Positions 8,393 through 15,396 of a stretch of 37,170 nucleotides of DNA are shown one piece after another (within the stretch, counting starts at the first letter, position 1; each line of letters starts with the position of its first letter). The notes below the pieces were generated by a model that had not been told where the DNA came from, did not search any database, and saw only the letters and a list, made by a program, of their open reading frames with translations. The translations under genes were made by a program, and so were the position numbers. Source of the DNA: Dokdonella_A sp051958935 (GTDB lineage Bacteria; Pseudomonadota; Gammaproteobacteria; Xanthomonadales; Rhodanobacteraceae); contig NZ_JBQCFP010000168.1 of NCBI RefSeq assembly GCF_051958935.1, forward strand, positions 1-37,170, given 5' to 3'.

Positions 8393-9049
8393 ATGCACTG
8401 CAGGACCGCGCTGTCCTTCGCCCTCGCCTCGCTGTTCTTCGCCGGCGCCGCTTCCGCGCGCGGCATCGACGTCGACAAGGTGAACGGCTCCATCCACATC
8501 GAGAGTGACCAGCAGGCCGGCGCGCTCAGCACGGTCAACGGCTCGATCCGCATCGACGGCGGCGGCAGTGCGACCAAGGTGTCGACCGTCAACGGCGGCA
8601 TCGAACTCGGCGACCGCGCGACCGCGGAGTCGCTCGAGACCGTCAATGGCGGCATCGACCTCGGCGCCGGCGCGCGCGTGAACGGCACGGTCGAGGCGGT
8701 CAACGGCGGCGTGCGGCTCGGCAAGGGCGCGGAGATCGTCGGCCATGCCTCCAACGTCAACGGCCGCTACGTGCTCGACGCGGCGCACATCGGGGGCGGC
8801 ATCGAAACCGTCAGCGGCGACATCGAAATCGGCGCCGGCTCGCGCGTCGAAGGCGGCATCCTCGTCGAAAAACCGCACGGCTGGTCCTGGGGCAAGCAGC
8901 GCAACCCGCGCATCGTGATCGGCCCACACGCGATCGTCGAAGGCACGCTGGATTTCCGCCGCGAGGTCGACCTCTTCGTGAGCGACAGTGCGAAGGTCGG
9001 CGAGATCAAGGGCGCGAAACCGACGAAGTTCTCCGGCGACCAGCCGTAA
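8393..9049 (+). CDS. Exported protein with seven V-N-G repeats (beta-solenoid-like), function unknown
   Basis: A 218-residue protein starting at ATG 8393 after a CCGGAG ribosome-binding sequence. A signal peptide (about 1-22, ending 'GAASA') precedes seven tandem repeats of 18-19 residues, each opening with V-N-G-S/G-I or a variant (V-N-G-R-Y, V-S-G-D-I) and followed by alternating hydrophobic and polar residues. That pattern suggests a stacked beta-solenoid, similar in feel to bactofilin or DUF4097-like proteins. The last part ('RIVIGPHAIVEGTLDF' to 'GEIKGAKPTKFSG') looks like a capping region of further rungs. Location should be periplasm or outside. I do not recognise a named family or activity. 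It diverges from gpmI with 111 bases between starts. Confidence 0.8.
   Translation: MHCRTALSFALASLFFAGAASARGIDVDKVNGSIHIESDQQAGALSTVNGSIRIDGGGSATKVSTVNGGIELGDRATAESLETVNGGIDLGAGARVNGTVEAVNGGVRLGKGAEIVGHASNVNGRYVLDAAHIGGGIETVSGDIEIGAGSRVEGGILVEKPHGWSWGKQRNPRIVIGPHAIVEGTLDFRREVDLFVSDSAKVGEIKGAKPTKFSGDQP
8462..8860 (+). repeat. Tandem repeats of 54-57 bases inside the V-N-G protein gene
   Basis: The coding sequence repeats a unit that begins GTCAACGGC or a close variant (for example at about 8479, 8533, 8590, 8641, 8698, 8755 and 8809). The encoded repeats are V-N-G followed by about 15 residues. The DNA copies have diverged, so this is an old amplification rather than a recent microsatellite. 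Confidence 0.6.
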
Positions 9050-9109
9050 ATCGCGATCGCAAGTGCGCGACGAGGGCCATGGATGGCCGCGTCGACAGCA
9101 GCGCCGTCG

Positions 9110-9135
9110 GTGATTCCCGCGAACGGGGGAATCAC
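9110..9135. repeat. REP-like palindrome
   Basis: GTGATTCCC (9110-9118) is complementary to GGGAATCAC (9127-9135), a 9-bp stem with an 8-base loop. The ATTCCCGCG...GGGAAT core resembles dispersed intergenic palindromes common in Xanthomonadales and related genomes. Copy number in the rest of the genome is unknown. Confidence 0.5.
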
Positions 9136-9188
9136 GATGCGGGCCAAGACGCTGGGTCCCGGCTGCCTCGGACATCAAAATAACATCA

Positions 9189-9218
9189 CCATGGATTCCC
9201 CCTTTCGGGGGGAAATGG
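9189..9218. repeat. Second intergenic palindrome
   Basis: TTCCCCC (9196-9202) pairs with GGGGGAA (9208-9214), and outside a three-base bulge CCAT (9189-9192) pairs with ATGG (9215-9218). It sits between the first palindrome and the minus-strand terminator. There is no T-run on either side, so it is not an obvious terminator. Confidence 0.45.
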
Positions 9219-9273
9219 CCGCATGCTGCGGGGGCCAAGGCGGCAAGGCACCGACCGCGCGAACGGGCACCGT

Positions 9274-9309
9274 AAAAAAAGCCCCGCACCGCTGACGACG
9301 GTACGGGGC
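9274..9309 (-). terminator. Strong Rho-independent terminator on the minus strand
   Basis: An 11-bp GC-rich stem (9281-9291 with 9299-9309, 7-base loop) is followed on the minus strand by seven T (9280-9274). On the minus strand one pair is a G-U wobble and the stem is complete; on the plus strand the same position is a C-A mismatch and no T-run follows. Both facts point to the minus strand as the functional one. Confidence 0.7.
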
Positions 9310-9410
9310 CAACAAATGCCAAGGAGGGGATCGCCCCGTCCATGGGGCGAAAGACGGCATCCACTGCGCCGAAGAGGTTGTCGCGTGGCCGTCGCAGATC
9401 CTGCGACCGG
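9274..9410 (-). ncRNA. Candidate small regulatory RNA (three hairpins, CCUCC single strand, terminator)
   Basis: Read on the minus strand, this stretch gives a hairpin GTCGCAG-GAT-CTGCGAC (9407-9391), then a hairpin TCGCCCC...GGGGCGA (9350-9331) enclosed by a possible outer ATGCC/GGCAT pairing (9360-9356 with 9320-9316). A C-rich single-stranded segment CCCCTCC follows, then a terminator stem (9309-9281) and seven U. The C-rich stretch could pair with Shine-Dalgarno sequences, as in several Hfq-type or Xanthomonas C-rich sRNAs (sX13 is one such RNA, but I cannot show homology). The 5' end is not fixed: no clear promoter is visible in the GC-rich upstream sequence, so the right boundary is approximate. 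Confidence 0.45.
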
Positions 9411-9481
9411 CGCGAACGGCTTGCGTGGGCGCGGCGGAATACGCAGGATGCGCCGTTCCGACGCCTGCCACGCCTGCCGCC

Positions 9482-10234
9482 ATGCCATTGCTCATGCTCG
9501 CCTCGCTCGCGCTGACGATCCTCTGCGCCATCCACGTGGTGCGCAGCGGCCGGCCTCTGTACTGGATCTGGCTGCTGCTGATCGGCTCGTACATCGCGGT
9601 CGCCGTCTACGTGTTCGTCGCGGTGCTGCCGGACCTTCGCAGCAGTCCACGCAGCCGCAAGGCGGCCCGGCAGATGCTCGAGACGATCGATCCCGAACGC
9701 CGCCGCCGCGCGATCCGCGAGCGGCTCGAACTCGCCGACACGACCGACAACCGCCGCGCGCTCGCCGAGGAATGCCTGCGCCTGCGCGACTACCGCAATG
9801 CGGCGGACCTCTACCAGTCGATCCTCAAGGGCATCTACGCGACCGAGCCCCTGTTCATGCTCGGCCTGGCCGAGGCGCAGGCGGGCGATGGCGACTTCGC
9901 TGCGGCGCGCGCGACGCTCGACGCGCTGGTCAAGGCGAACCCCGCGTTCCGCTCGACCGACGGCCACCTGCTCTACGCGCGCTGCCTCGAGGAGCTCGGC
10001 GAGCACGATTCTGCGCTCGCCGAATACGAAGTGCTCGCGCGCAGCTATCCGGGCGAGCAGGCGCGCTACCGCTACGCGACCCTTCTGCGCCGGCGCGAGC
10101 GCATCGCCGATGCGCGCGCGGTGCTGCAGGACATGCTCAAGCGCGCGCGGCTGGCGCCGCGCTACTACCGCCGCAAGGAGCGTGAATGGCTCGACGCGGC
10201 CAAGCGCGACCTCGGCGCGCTCGAGGCCGGCTGA
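9482..10234 (+). CDS. Membrane-anchored tetratricopeptide-repeat protein, function unknown
   Basis: A 250-residue protein. Two N-terminal hydrophobic segments (about residues 2-20 and 26-48) are followed by a basic stretch and a helical domain with TPR-like pairs: 'YRNAADLYQSILKGIYATEPLFMLGLAEAQAGDGDFAAARATLDALVK' and 'LLYARCLEELGEHDSALAEYEVLARSYPGEQARYRYATLL' (each split between helices A and B). TPR domains usually bind other proteins, so this may be an inner-membrane scaffold with a cytoplasmic domain. ATG 9482 was chosen over GTG 9425 because it starts directly at the hydrophobic segment. It converges on the M1 peptidase gene with 12 bases between stops. Confidence 0.75.
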   Translation: MPLLMLASLALTILCAIHVVRSGRPLYWIWLLLIGSYIAVAVYVFVAVLPDLRSSPRSRKAARQMLETIDPERRRRAIRERLELADTTDNRRALAEECLRLRDYRNAADLYQSILKGIYATEPLFMLGLAEAQAGDGDFAAARATLDALVKANPAFRSTDGHLLYARCLEELGEHDSALAEYEVLARSYPGEQARYRYATLLRRRERIADARAVLQDMLKRARLAPRYYRRKEREWLDAAKRDLGALEAG

Positions 10235-10246
10235 GCACGGCGCGCG

Positions 10247-12106
10247 TCAGCGCTTCTTCTTTTTCGCGAGCGCCTTCTCGATCCCGGCCTGCGTGAGCGG
10301 GTGGTAGCCCGGCTTCGCCTTCGCGTACACACCACGCGCGAACGCAAGGCCGTCCGGCGTCCTGGCGAGTTCCTCGTAGAGCGGCAGTACCAGATAGCGC
10401 CGGCCGATGCGCGACATGTACGCCGCCATCTGCTCGCGCGCGGGCCGATAGTCGGCGCGAATCGCGGCGAGGTACCAACGCCGCGCGATCTCCGCATTCG
10501 CCGCTCCCGTGAGATGCCACGCCGCATCGAACTCGGCAAGCTGAGCGGCCTTGAGCGGCTTGGGCAGGCCATCGAGGAAGTACATCCATTCCTGCGTGTT
10601 CCAGCCCTTCGCATCGAGCTCGGCGGCCTTGCGCGTGCCGGCGAGCCATTCGCCGCGCTGTTTCTCGATCGAGACGAAGCGCTCCGAGGTCGGCACGCCC
10701 GCATCGGCCGGGATGCCCGGCTGCTCGATCCATGCCCTCACCTCGGCGAGGCTCATCTTGCCCGGATATTTTTGGAGCAGGTTCGGTTCGAGGTAGTCGA
10801 GCATCTGCGCGGTCGTGATGCTCTGGAACGCGAAGTGGTCGAAATAGCCGCGCAGGTACGCGTCGAACGCTTCGCGGCCAAACTTCGCCTCGAGCGTGCG
10901 CAGCAGCCATGCGCCCTTGGTGTAGGCGAAATCGGAACCGGCGTCGTCGGCGTCGCGCGTGTCGAAGTCGGGCACGAGGCGCTGGTCGGGTTTGGGCGTT
11001 TCGGCGAGTTCGCCGCGCAGCTCGTCGGCGGCGAGGATGAACTCCTCGTCAGCCTGCGCCTTGCCGTAGACGGCCTCGACGATGCGGTTCTCGACGTAGG
11101 TCGTGAAACCCTCGTTGAGCCACATGTGCTTCCACGCCGCATTCGTGACGAGGTTGCCCGACCACGAGTGGGCGAGTTCGTGCGCGACGAGCGAGACGAG
11201 ACTCTTGTCGCCGACCAGCACGGTGGGCGTCGCGAACGTCAGGCGCGGATTCTCCATGCCGCCGAACGGGAAGCTCGGCGGCAGCACGAGGATGTCGTAA
11301 CGGCCCCAGCGGTACGGGCCGTAGAGCTTCTCGGTCGTCTCGATCATCTTCTCGGTGTCGGCGAATTCCGTGGCCGCCGATTCGACCACCGATGGCTCGG
11401 CATAGACGGCGCTGCGCGGGCCGGTTTCGCGCACGGCGATGTCGCCGACCGCGATAGCGAGCAGGTAGGACGGGATCGGCTTGTCCATCGTGAAGCGGAA
11501 GTCGCCGTCGAGCGCATGCTTCACGTCGTTGTCGGCGCTCATGACCACGCGCAGCGCCTTCGGTGCGCGCACGTGGGCGGTGTAGGTGAAGCGCACCGAG
11601 GGCGTGTCCTGCAGCGGCACCCAGCTGCGCGCATGGATCGACTCGGACTGCGAGAACATGAACGGCTGCTGCTTGCCCGCGGTCTGCGCCGGCGTCATCC
11701 ACTGCAAGCCCGACGCCCCGGGCGCGCTGCGATAGCGAATGCGCACGCTCGCCGCGGGCTGGTCGAGGCGGATGCGCAGGGCCGAGCCGAGGATCGGGTC
11801 GCGCTGGTCGAGCGCGAAGCCGAGCACGCGCGCAGGGCCGCCGGCGACCTGCGCCTCCACTCCCTCGATGGTCAGGTCGCGCGTGTCGAGCACGAGCGTG
11901 CGTGCGGCCGGATCGTGCCAGTCGAGCGAAAGCTCGGCCGTGCCGGCGAGCTCGCGCTTGTCGAAATCGACGTCGAGGTCGAGTGCGAGGCTGCGCACGG
12001 TGACCGCCTCGGTGTTCGCATAGCTGTGCGGATCGGTCGTCGCTGCGGCGGCGTCCGCCGCGAGCAGCAACAAGGGCAGGACGAGCAGGCGCGGGAGGAT
12101 GGACAC
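10247..12106 (-). CDS. Exported M1-family zinc aminopeptidase
   Basis: A 619-residue metallopeptidase with a signal peptide (about 1-20, 'LLVLPLLLLAADAAA'). The exopeptidase motif 'GGMEN' carries Glu285; the zinc site is His309-Glu310-x-x-His313 in 'VAHELAHSWSG' with the third ligand Glu332 in 'WLNEGFTTY'. A C-terminal helical domain (about 480-619) like that of leukotriene A4 hydrolase/cold-active aminopeptidases follows, ending in a Lys-rich tail. It should release N-terminal residues from peptides in the periplasm or outside. The start is GTG 12106, with GGGG about 8 bases upstream, chosen because it begins the signal peptide; the longer upstream frame overlaps the S10 gene. It lies 161 bases downstream of the S10 carboxypeptidase gene, so the pair could digest peptides from both ends. 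Confidence 0.92.
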   Translation of the reverse strand: MSILPRLLVLPLLLLAADAAAATTDPHSYANTEAVTVRSLALDLDVDFDKRELAGTAELSLDWHDPAARTLVLDTRDLTIEGVEAQVAGGPARVLGFALDQRDPILGSALRIRLDQPAASVRIRYRSAPGASGLQWMTPAQTAGKQQPFMFSQSESIHARSWVPLQDTPSVRFTYTAHVRAPKALRVVMSADNDVKHALDGDFRFTMDKPIPSYLLAIAVGDIAVRETGPRSAVYAEPSVVESAATEFADTEKMIETTEKLYGPYRWGRYDILVLPPSFPFGGMENPRLTFATPTVLVGDKSLVSLVAHELAHSWSGNLVTNAAWKHMWLNEGFTTYVENRIVEAVYGKAQADEEFILAADELRGELAETPKPDQRLVPDFDTRDADDAGSDFAYTKGAWLLRTLEAKFGREAFDAYLRGYFDHFAFQSITTAQMLDYLEPNLLQKYPGKMSLAEVRAWIEQPGIPADAGVPTSERFVSIEKQRGEWLAGTRKAAELDAKGWNTQEWMYFLDGLPKPLKAAQLAEFDAAWHLTGAANAEIARRWYLAAIRADYRPAREQMAAYMSRIGRRYLVLPLYEELARTPDGLAFARGVYAKAKPGYHPLTQAGIEKALAKKKKR

Positions 12107-12267
12107 GGCGATACCCCGATGCTTGGTGCTGGAAAGCGCGATTGTCGCCCAAATCGCAGCGCGGTTCGCGCCGTGCACGGTCGCGGCGAGGGCGCTGCGG
12201 CGCGACATCCGCGCCGGAGCCTCGTGGCCACTCCGCCACGCCGGTGCCGGCGCGGCGGGTCGCACGC

Positions 12268-13836
12268 TCAGCGCGTTGCGACGCCGAGCGCGTGGTCGTA
12301 GAAGCGGTCGAGATCGGCCTTGAACTGCTTCAGCGCGTCGACGTTGAGATACACCATGTGCCCGGACGGGTAGTAGGTGAACGTCACGTTGCCGCGCAGG
12401 GAGGGATCGAGCTGCATGTGCGAGATGTCGTACTCGGTCGCGAAGAACGGCGTCGCGAGGTCGAACCAGCCGTTCGCGGACAACACCTGCAGCTTCGGAT
12501 TCTCGCGCATCGCGCGCGCGAGATCGCCCGCCACGTACGGCACGCGCTGCGGGACGCGCGAACCGGGTTGCTCGTGCTTCCAGTCCCACTCGCGGATGAT
12601 GTCGGGCCCGGTGCGTACGTACGGCGTGTCGCTGCTCCACTTCAGGGTGTCTTCGGCGTAGTGGTTGAACGCGCCGATGTAAGCGCCGGTGATCGCGGTC
12701 GAAGACGCGTCGAACTCCGGGTTCTCGCCCGCGGCGTCGAGGTCGATGCCTTCGTAGCGACCGTCGTAGCGGCCGACCGTGCGCCGTTCGTCGCGCAGCA
12801 GTTCCTTGCGGAAACGGCTTTGGTTGACGCGCAGGTTCGCCTCCTCGAGGTATTGCGGCGAGAGGCCGGTGTAGCGCGACAGCTTCGTCGCCATCGCATC
12901 GAGTTCGGCTGCCGACAGGTCCTGCCCCTTCGCGAGCGCTGCCGCGTACTCGCCTGCGGCGAACGCGCGCGCCTCGTCGAGGAACGTGCGCAGCTCGGCC
13001 GGCTTGTTCGGCACCTTGTCGTGGTACCACGCGATCGCCGCGAGCGTCGGCAGCGCGCCGACGTAGGTGTGGTCGAGGCCGGGCGAGTTCGCGCCGTAGT
13101 TGAGGCTCGACGACAACAGCACGACGCCATTGAATGCCATGCCGTCGTTCTGCAACTTGTTGACGAGGCCGGCCGAACGCGTCGTGCCGTACGACTCGCC
13201 GAACAGGAACTTCGGTGCGTTCCAGCGATGGTTGATCGATACGTAGCGCGTGATCGTCTTGGCGAACGCGTCGAGATCCTGGTCGACGCCCCAGAAGTCC
13301 TTGCCCTTGCCCTTGCCGACCGGTGTCGAGAAGCCGGTGCCGACCGCATCGATGAAGACGAGGTCACTGCGGTCGATGAGGCTGTAGGCGTTCGGCACGA
13401 GCCGGTACGGTGGCGGCGCGGTCGCCTCGGCGCTCGCCGACTCGACGCGGACGGGCGCGACCGAACCCATGTGCAACCACACGCTCGGCGACCCCGGGCC
13501 GCCGTTGTAGAAGAACGTGACCGGCCGCTCGCCCGCGCCGCGTGCGGCATCGGCCGTATAGGCGACGTAGAACACGCTCGCGTTCGGCTTGTTTTCCTTG
13601 TCCTGGATGAGCACGTTGCCGGCGGTCGCGGTGTAACGCACGGTACGGCCGGCGACCTCGACGCTGCCATGCGAGACGGCGGTCCTTTCGGCCGGAATGG
13701 GCTTCTCGTCCTTCTTCGCCGACTTCGCATCCTTGTCGGCGGACTCGGCGTCCTGGTCGCCGTCGGCCGCCTGCGCGGCGATGGAACACGCGAGCAGCAG
13801 CGAAGCGAGCAGCGCCCGGAACGGATTGCGACGCAT
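12268..13836 (-). CDS. Exported S10-family serine carboxypeptidase
   Basis: A 522-residue protein with a signal peptide (about 1-23, ending 'AAQA') and a short Asp/Lys-rich linker. The S10 fold motifs are 'FFYNGGPGSPSVWLHMG' (oxyanion region), nucleophile Ser215 in 'FGESYGTTR', Asp459 in 'NGWFDLATPF' and His493 in 'YPSGHMVYL'. These make a complete Ser-Asp-His triad, so the enzyme should be active as a carboxypeptidase outside the cytoplasm. ATG 13836 is preferred over a GTG one codon upstream; an AGGGG sequence lies about 8-12 bases before it. The neighbour downstream is the M1 aminopeptidase. Confidence 0.92.
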   Translation of the reverse strand: MRRNPFRALLASLLLACSIAAQAADGDQDAESADKDAKSAKKDEKPIPAERTAVSHGSVEVAGRTVRYTATAGNVLIQDKENKPNASVFYVAYTADAARGAGERPVTFFYNGGPGSPSVWLHMGSVAPVRVESASAEATAPPPYRLVPNAYSLIDRSDLVFIDAVGTGFSTPVGKGKGKDFWGVDQDLDAFAKTITRYVSINHRWNAPKFLFGESYGTTRSAGLVNKLQNDGMAFNGVVLLSSSLNYGANSPGLDHTYVGALPTLAAIAWYHDKVPNKPAELRTFLDEARAFAAGEYAAALAKGQDLSAAELDAMATKLSRYTGLSPQYLEEANLRVNQSRFRKELLRDERRTVGRYDGRYEGIDLDAAGENPEFDASSTAITGAYIGAFNHYAEDTLKWSSDTPYVRTGPDIIREWDWKHEQPGSRVPQRVPYVAGDLARAMRENPKLQVLSANGWFDLATPFFATEYDISHMQLDPSLRGNVTFTYYPSGHMVYLNVDALKQFKADLDRFYDHALGVATR

Positions 13837-13971
13837 CACGGTAACCCCTGGGCTGGCGACATGGACGCGCAGCCTGCACCCGCGCGCCGCCGATCGCCCG
13901 TGACGAAAGTGCCGGTCCCGTGTAAACGCGATGCAAAGACGCGCGCGGCAGCAATGCCGGCGCCGCGAGGA

Positions 13972-14748
13972 TCAGACGCGGTAGCCGCGATGGATCGCGA
14001 CGATGCCCGCCGACAGGTTGCGCACGTCGACGCGCGCGAGGCCGGCCGTCTCCATCATCGCCTTGAGCGTGTCCTGGTCGGGGTGCTTGCGGATGGACTC
14101 GGCGAGGTAGCGGTAGCTCGCCGCATCACCCGCGATGAGCGAGCCGATGCGCGGCAGCACCTGGAACGAATGGAAGTCGTACAGCGGCTTGAGGAACTCG
14201 GCGCGCACCGCGGAGAATTCGAGCACGAGCGCCCGACCGCCGATCTTCAGCACGCGATGGATTTCCGCGAGGGCCTTTTCCTTGCGCGTGACATTGCGCA
14301 GGCCGAACGCCATCGTCACGCAATCGAAGCTGCGATCGGGGAACGGCAGCGACTCGGCGTCCATGCGCGACCAGTCGAGGCCGTGCACGAGGCCGCGATC
14401 GAGCAGGCGATCGCGGCCGACGCGCAGCATGTCGCCGTTGATGTCGCCGACCACGACGCGGCCGCTGCCTGCCGCGTTCGGTCGTACCTTCGGCAGCAGC
14501 AGCGCGGCGATGTCGCCGGTGCCGCCGGCGAGGTCGAGCACGACGTCGCCTTCGCGCACGCCGCTGGTCGCGACGAAATAGCGCTTCCAGAGCCGGTGCA
14601 CGCCGAACGACATGAGGTCGTTCATGATGTCGTATTTGCGCGCGACCGACGTGAACACCTCGCCGACGAGGCGCGCCTTGTCGGCCTCCGGCACGTCGCG
14701 GTAGCCGAAATGGGTGGTGCCTGCGCGCTTGCCGGTCGTTTCGCTCAT
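13972..14748 (-). CDS. ubiE: Ubiquinone/menaquinone C-methyltransferase UbiE
   Basis: A 258-residue SAM-dependent methyltransferase. It has the UbiE signature 'VARKYDIMNDLMSFGVHRLWKR', SAM motif I 'VLDLAGGTGDIA', 'DINGDML' and 'VTMAFGLRNVTRKEKALAEIHRVLKIGG', and ends '...AGIVAIHRGYRV', typical of the family. It C-methylates the quinone ring in ubiquinone synthesis. ATG 14748 matches the usual family N-terminus ('MSE...THFGYRDVPEADK'); an in-frame ATG at 14757 would add three residues. It diverges from lemA with a 111-base gap that contains a good promoter for lemA. Confidence 0.95.
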   Translation of the reverse strand: MSETTGKRAGTTHFGYRDVPEADKARLVGEVFTSVARKYDIMNDLMSFGVHRLWKRYFVATSGVREGDVVLDLAGGTGDIAALLLPKVRPNAAGSGRVVVGDINGDMLRVGRDRLLDRGLVHGLDWSRMDAESLPFPDRSFDCVTMAFGLRNVTRKEKALAEIHRVLKIGGRALVLEFSAVRAEFLKPLYDFHSFQVLPRIGSLIAGDAASYRYLAESIRKHPDQDTLKAMMETAGLARVDVRNLSAGIVAIHRGYRV

Positions 14749-14784
14749 GGCACGCATGGTACCGCAGCAGCGGTGCGGCCTGCG

Positions 14785-14812
14785 TTGCGCCCGCGCCCGC
14801 CGGCCGCATAAT
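14785..14812 (+). promoter_or_regulatory. Candidate lemA promoter
   Basis: TTGCGC (14785-14790) and CATAAT (14807-14812) are separated by 16 bases, a near-consensus sigma70 arrangement. Transcription would start at about 14819, some 40 bases before ATG 14860, leaving room for the GGGGA ribosome-binding sequence at about 14847. Confidence 0.5.
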
Positions 14813-14859
14813 GCGGGGCGGACCGGCACGGGGCGCCGGGTCGACGGGGGAGCATCGAC

Positions 14860-15396
14860 ATGCTGGTCTGGGGGCTGGGCGCGGGCGCGCTGGTCGTGGT
14901 GGCGGCCGCGATCGTGCTGTTCAACGAACTCGTCGCCGCGCGCAACCAGGTGCGCTCCGCCTGGAGCGACATCGACGTGCAGCTGACACGCCGGCACGAC
15001 CTCGTTCCGCAGCTCGTCGCGGCGGTGCGGGGCTATGCCGGGCACGAGCGCGCGACGCTCGGCCTCGTCACGGAACTGCGCACGCGCGCGATGGCCGCCG
15101 CGTCGCTCGGCGACAAGGCGCGGCTCGAAGGCGAGCTCGCGACGCAGGTGCAGCGCATCCTCGCGCTGCAGGAGAGCTATCCCGGCCTCAAGGCGAGCGA
15201 CAACTTCCTTGCGCTGCAGCGCGACCTCGTCGCGATCGAGGACCACCTCCAGTACGCGCGCCGCTTCTACAACGGCGCGGTGCGCGACCTCAACAACCGG
15301 ATCGAGACGTTCCCGTCGCTGCTCGTCGCTCGCGTGGCGAACTTCCATCCGGCCGAATTCTTCCGCCAGGGCGAAGGCCAGGAGGCCCCGCAATGA
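14860..15396 (+). CDS. lemA: LemA family protein
   Basis: A 178-residue protein with an N-terminal membrane segment (about 3-20) and a long-helix domain carrying LemA signatures: 'FNELVAARNQVRSAWSDIDVQLTRRHDLVPQLV', 'ALQRDLVAIEDHLQYARRFYN' (in two parts) and 'VRDLNNRIETFPSLLVA', then 'FHPAEFF'. LemA proteins are anchored in the inner membrane with the helical bundle outside; their molecular role is unclear. The stop overlaps the ATG of the DUF2207 gene (ATGA at 15393-15396). LemA and DUF2207 genes are often adjacent in bacteria, suggesting they act together. Confidence 0.93.
   Translation: MLVWGLGAGALVVVAAAIVLFNELVAARNQVRSAWSDIDVQLTRRHDLVPQLVAAVRGYAGHERATLGLVTELRTRAMAAASLGDKARLEGELATQVQRILALQESYPGLKASDNFLALQRDLVAIEDHLQYARRFYNGAVRDLNNRIETFPSLLVARVANFHPAEFFRQGEGQEAPQ

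Larger units (their letters stand above)
9050..9481. other. 432-base intergenic region rich in palindromes, no protein gene seen
   Basis: No supported reading frame is present. From left to right it holds two REP-like palindromes (9110-9135 and 9189-9218), a strong minus-strand Rho-independent terminator (9274-9309), and two more hairpins (9331-9350 and 9391-9407). Together the last three suggest a small RNA gene on the minus strand, antisense in direction to both flanking genes. Confidence 0.6.

Noticed and set aside
9274..9410. Assigning the candidate sRNA to 6S RNA or sX13
   Set aside because: 6S RNA should form one long rod with a central bubble, which is not seen. The C-rich loops recall sX13, but I cannot show sequence homology or the right neighbours.
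12142..14811. Plus-strand open frame of 889 codons across the S10 and ubiE genes
   Set aside because: It covers two well-recognised genes and an intergenic gap on the other strand, with Arg/Val/Glu-rich sequence that resembles no family.
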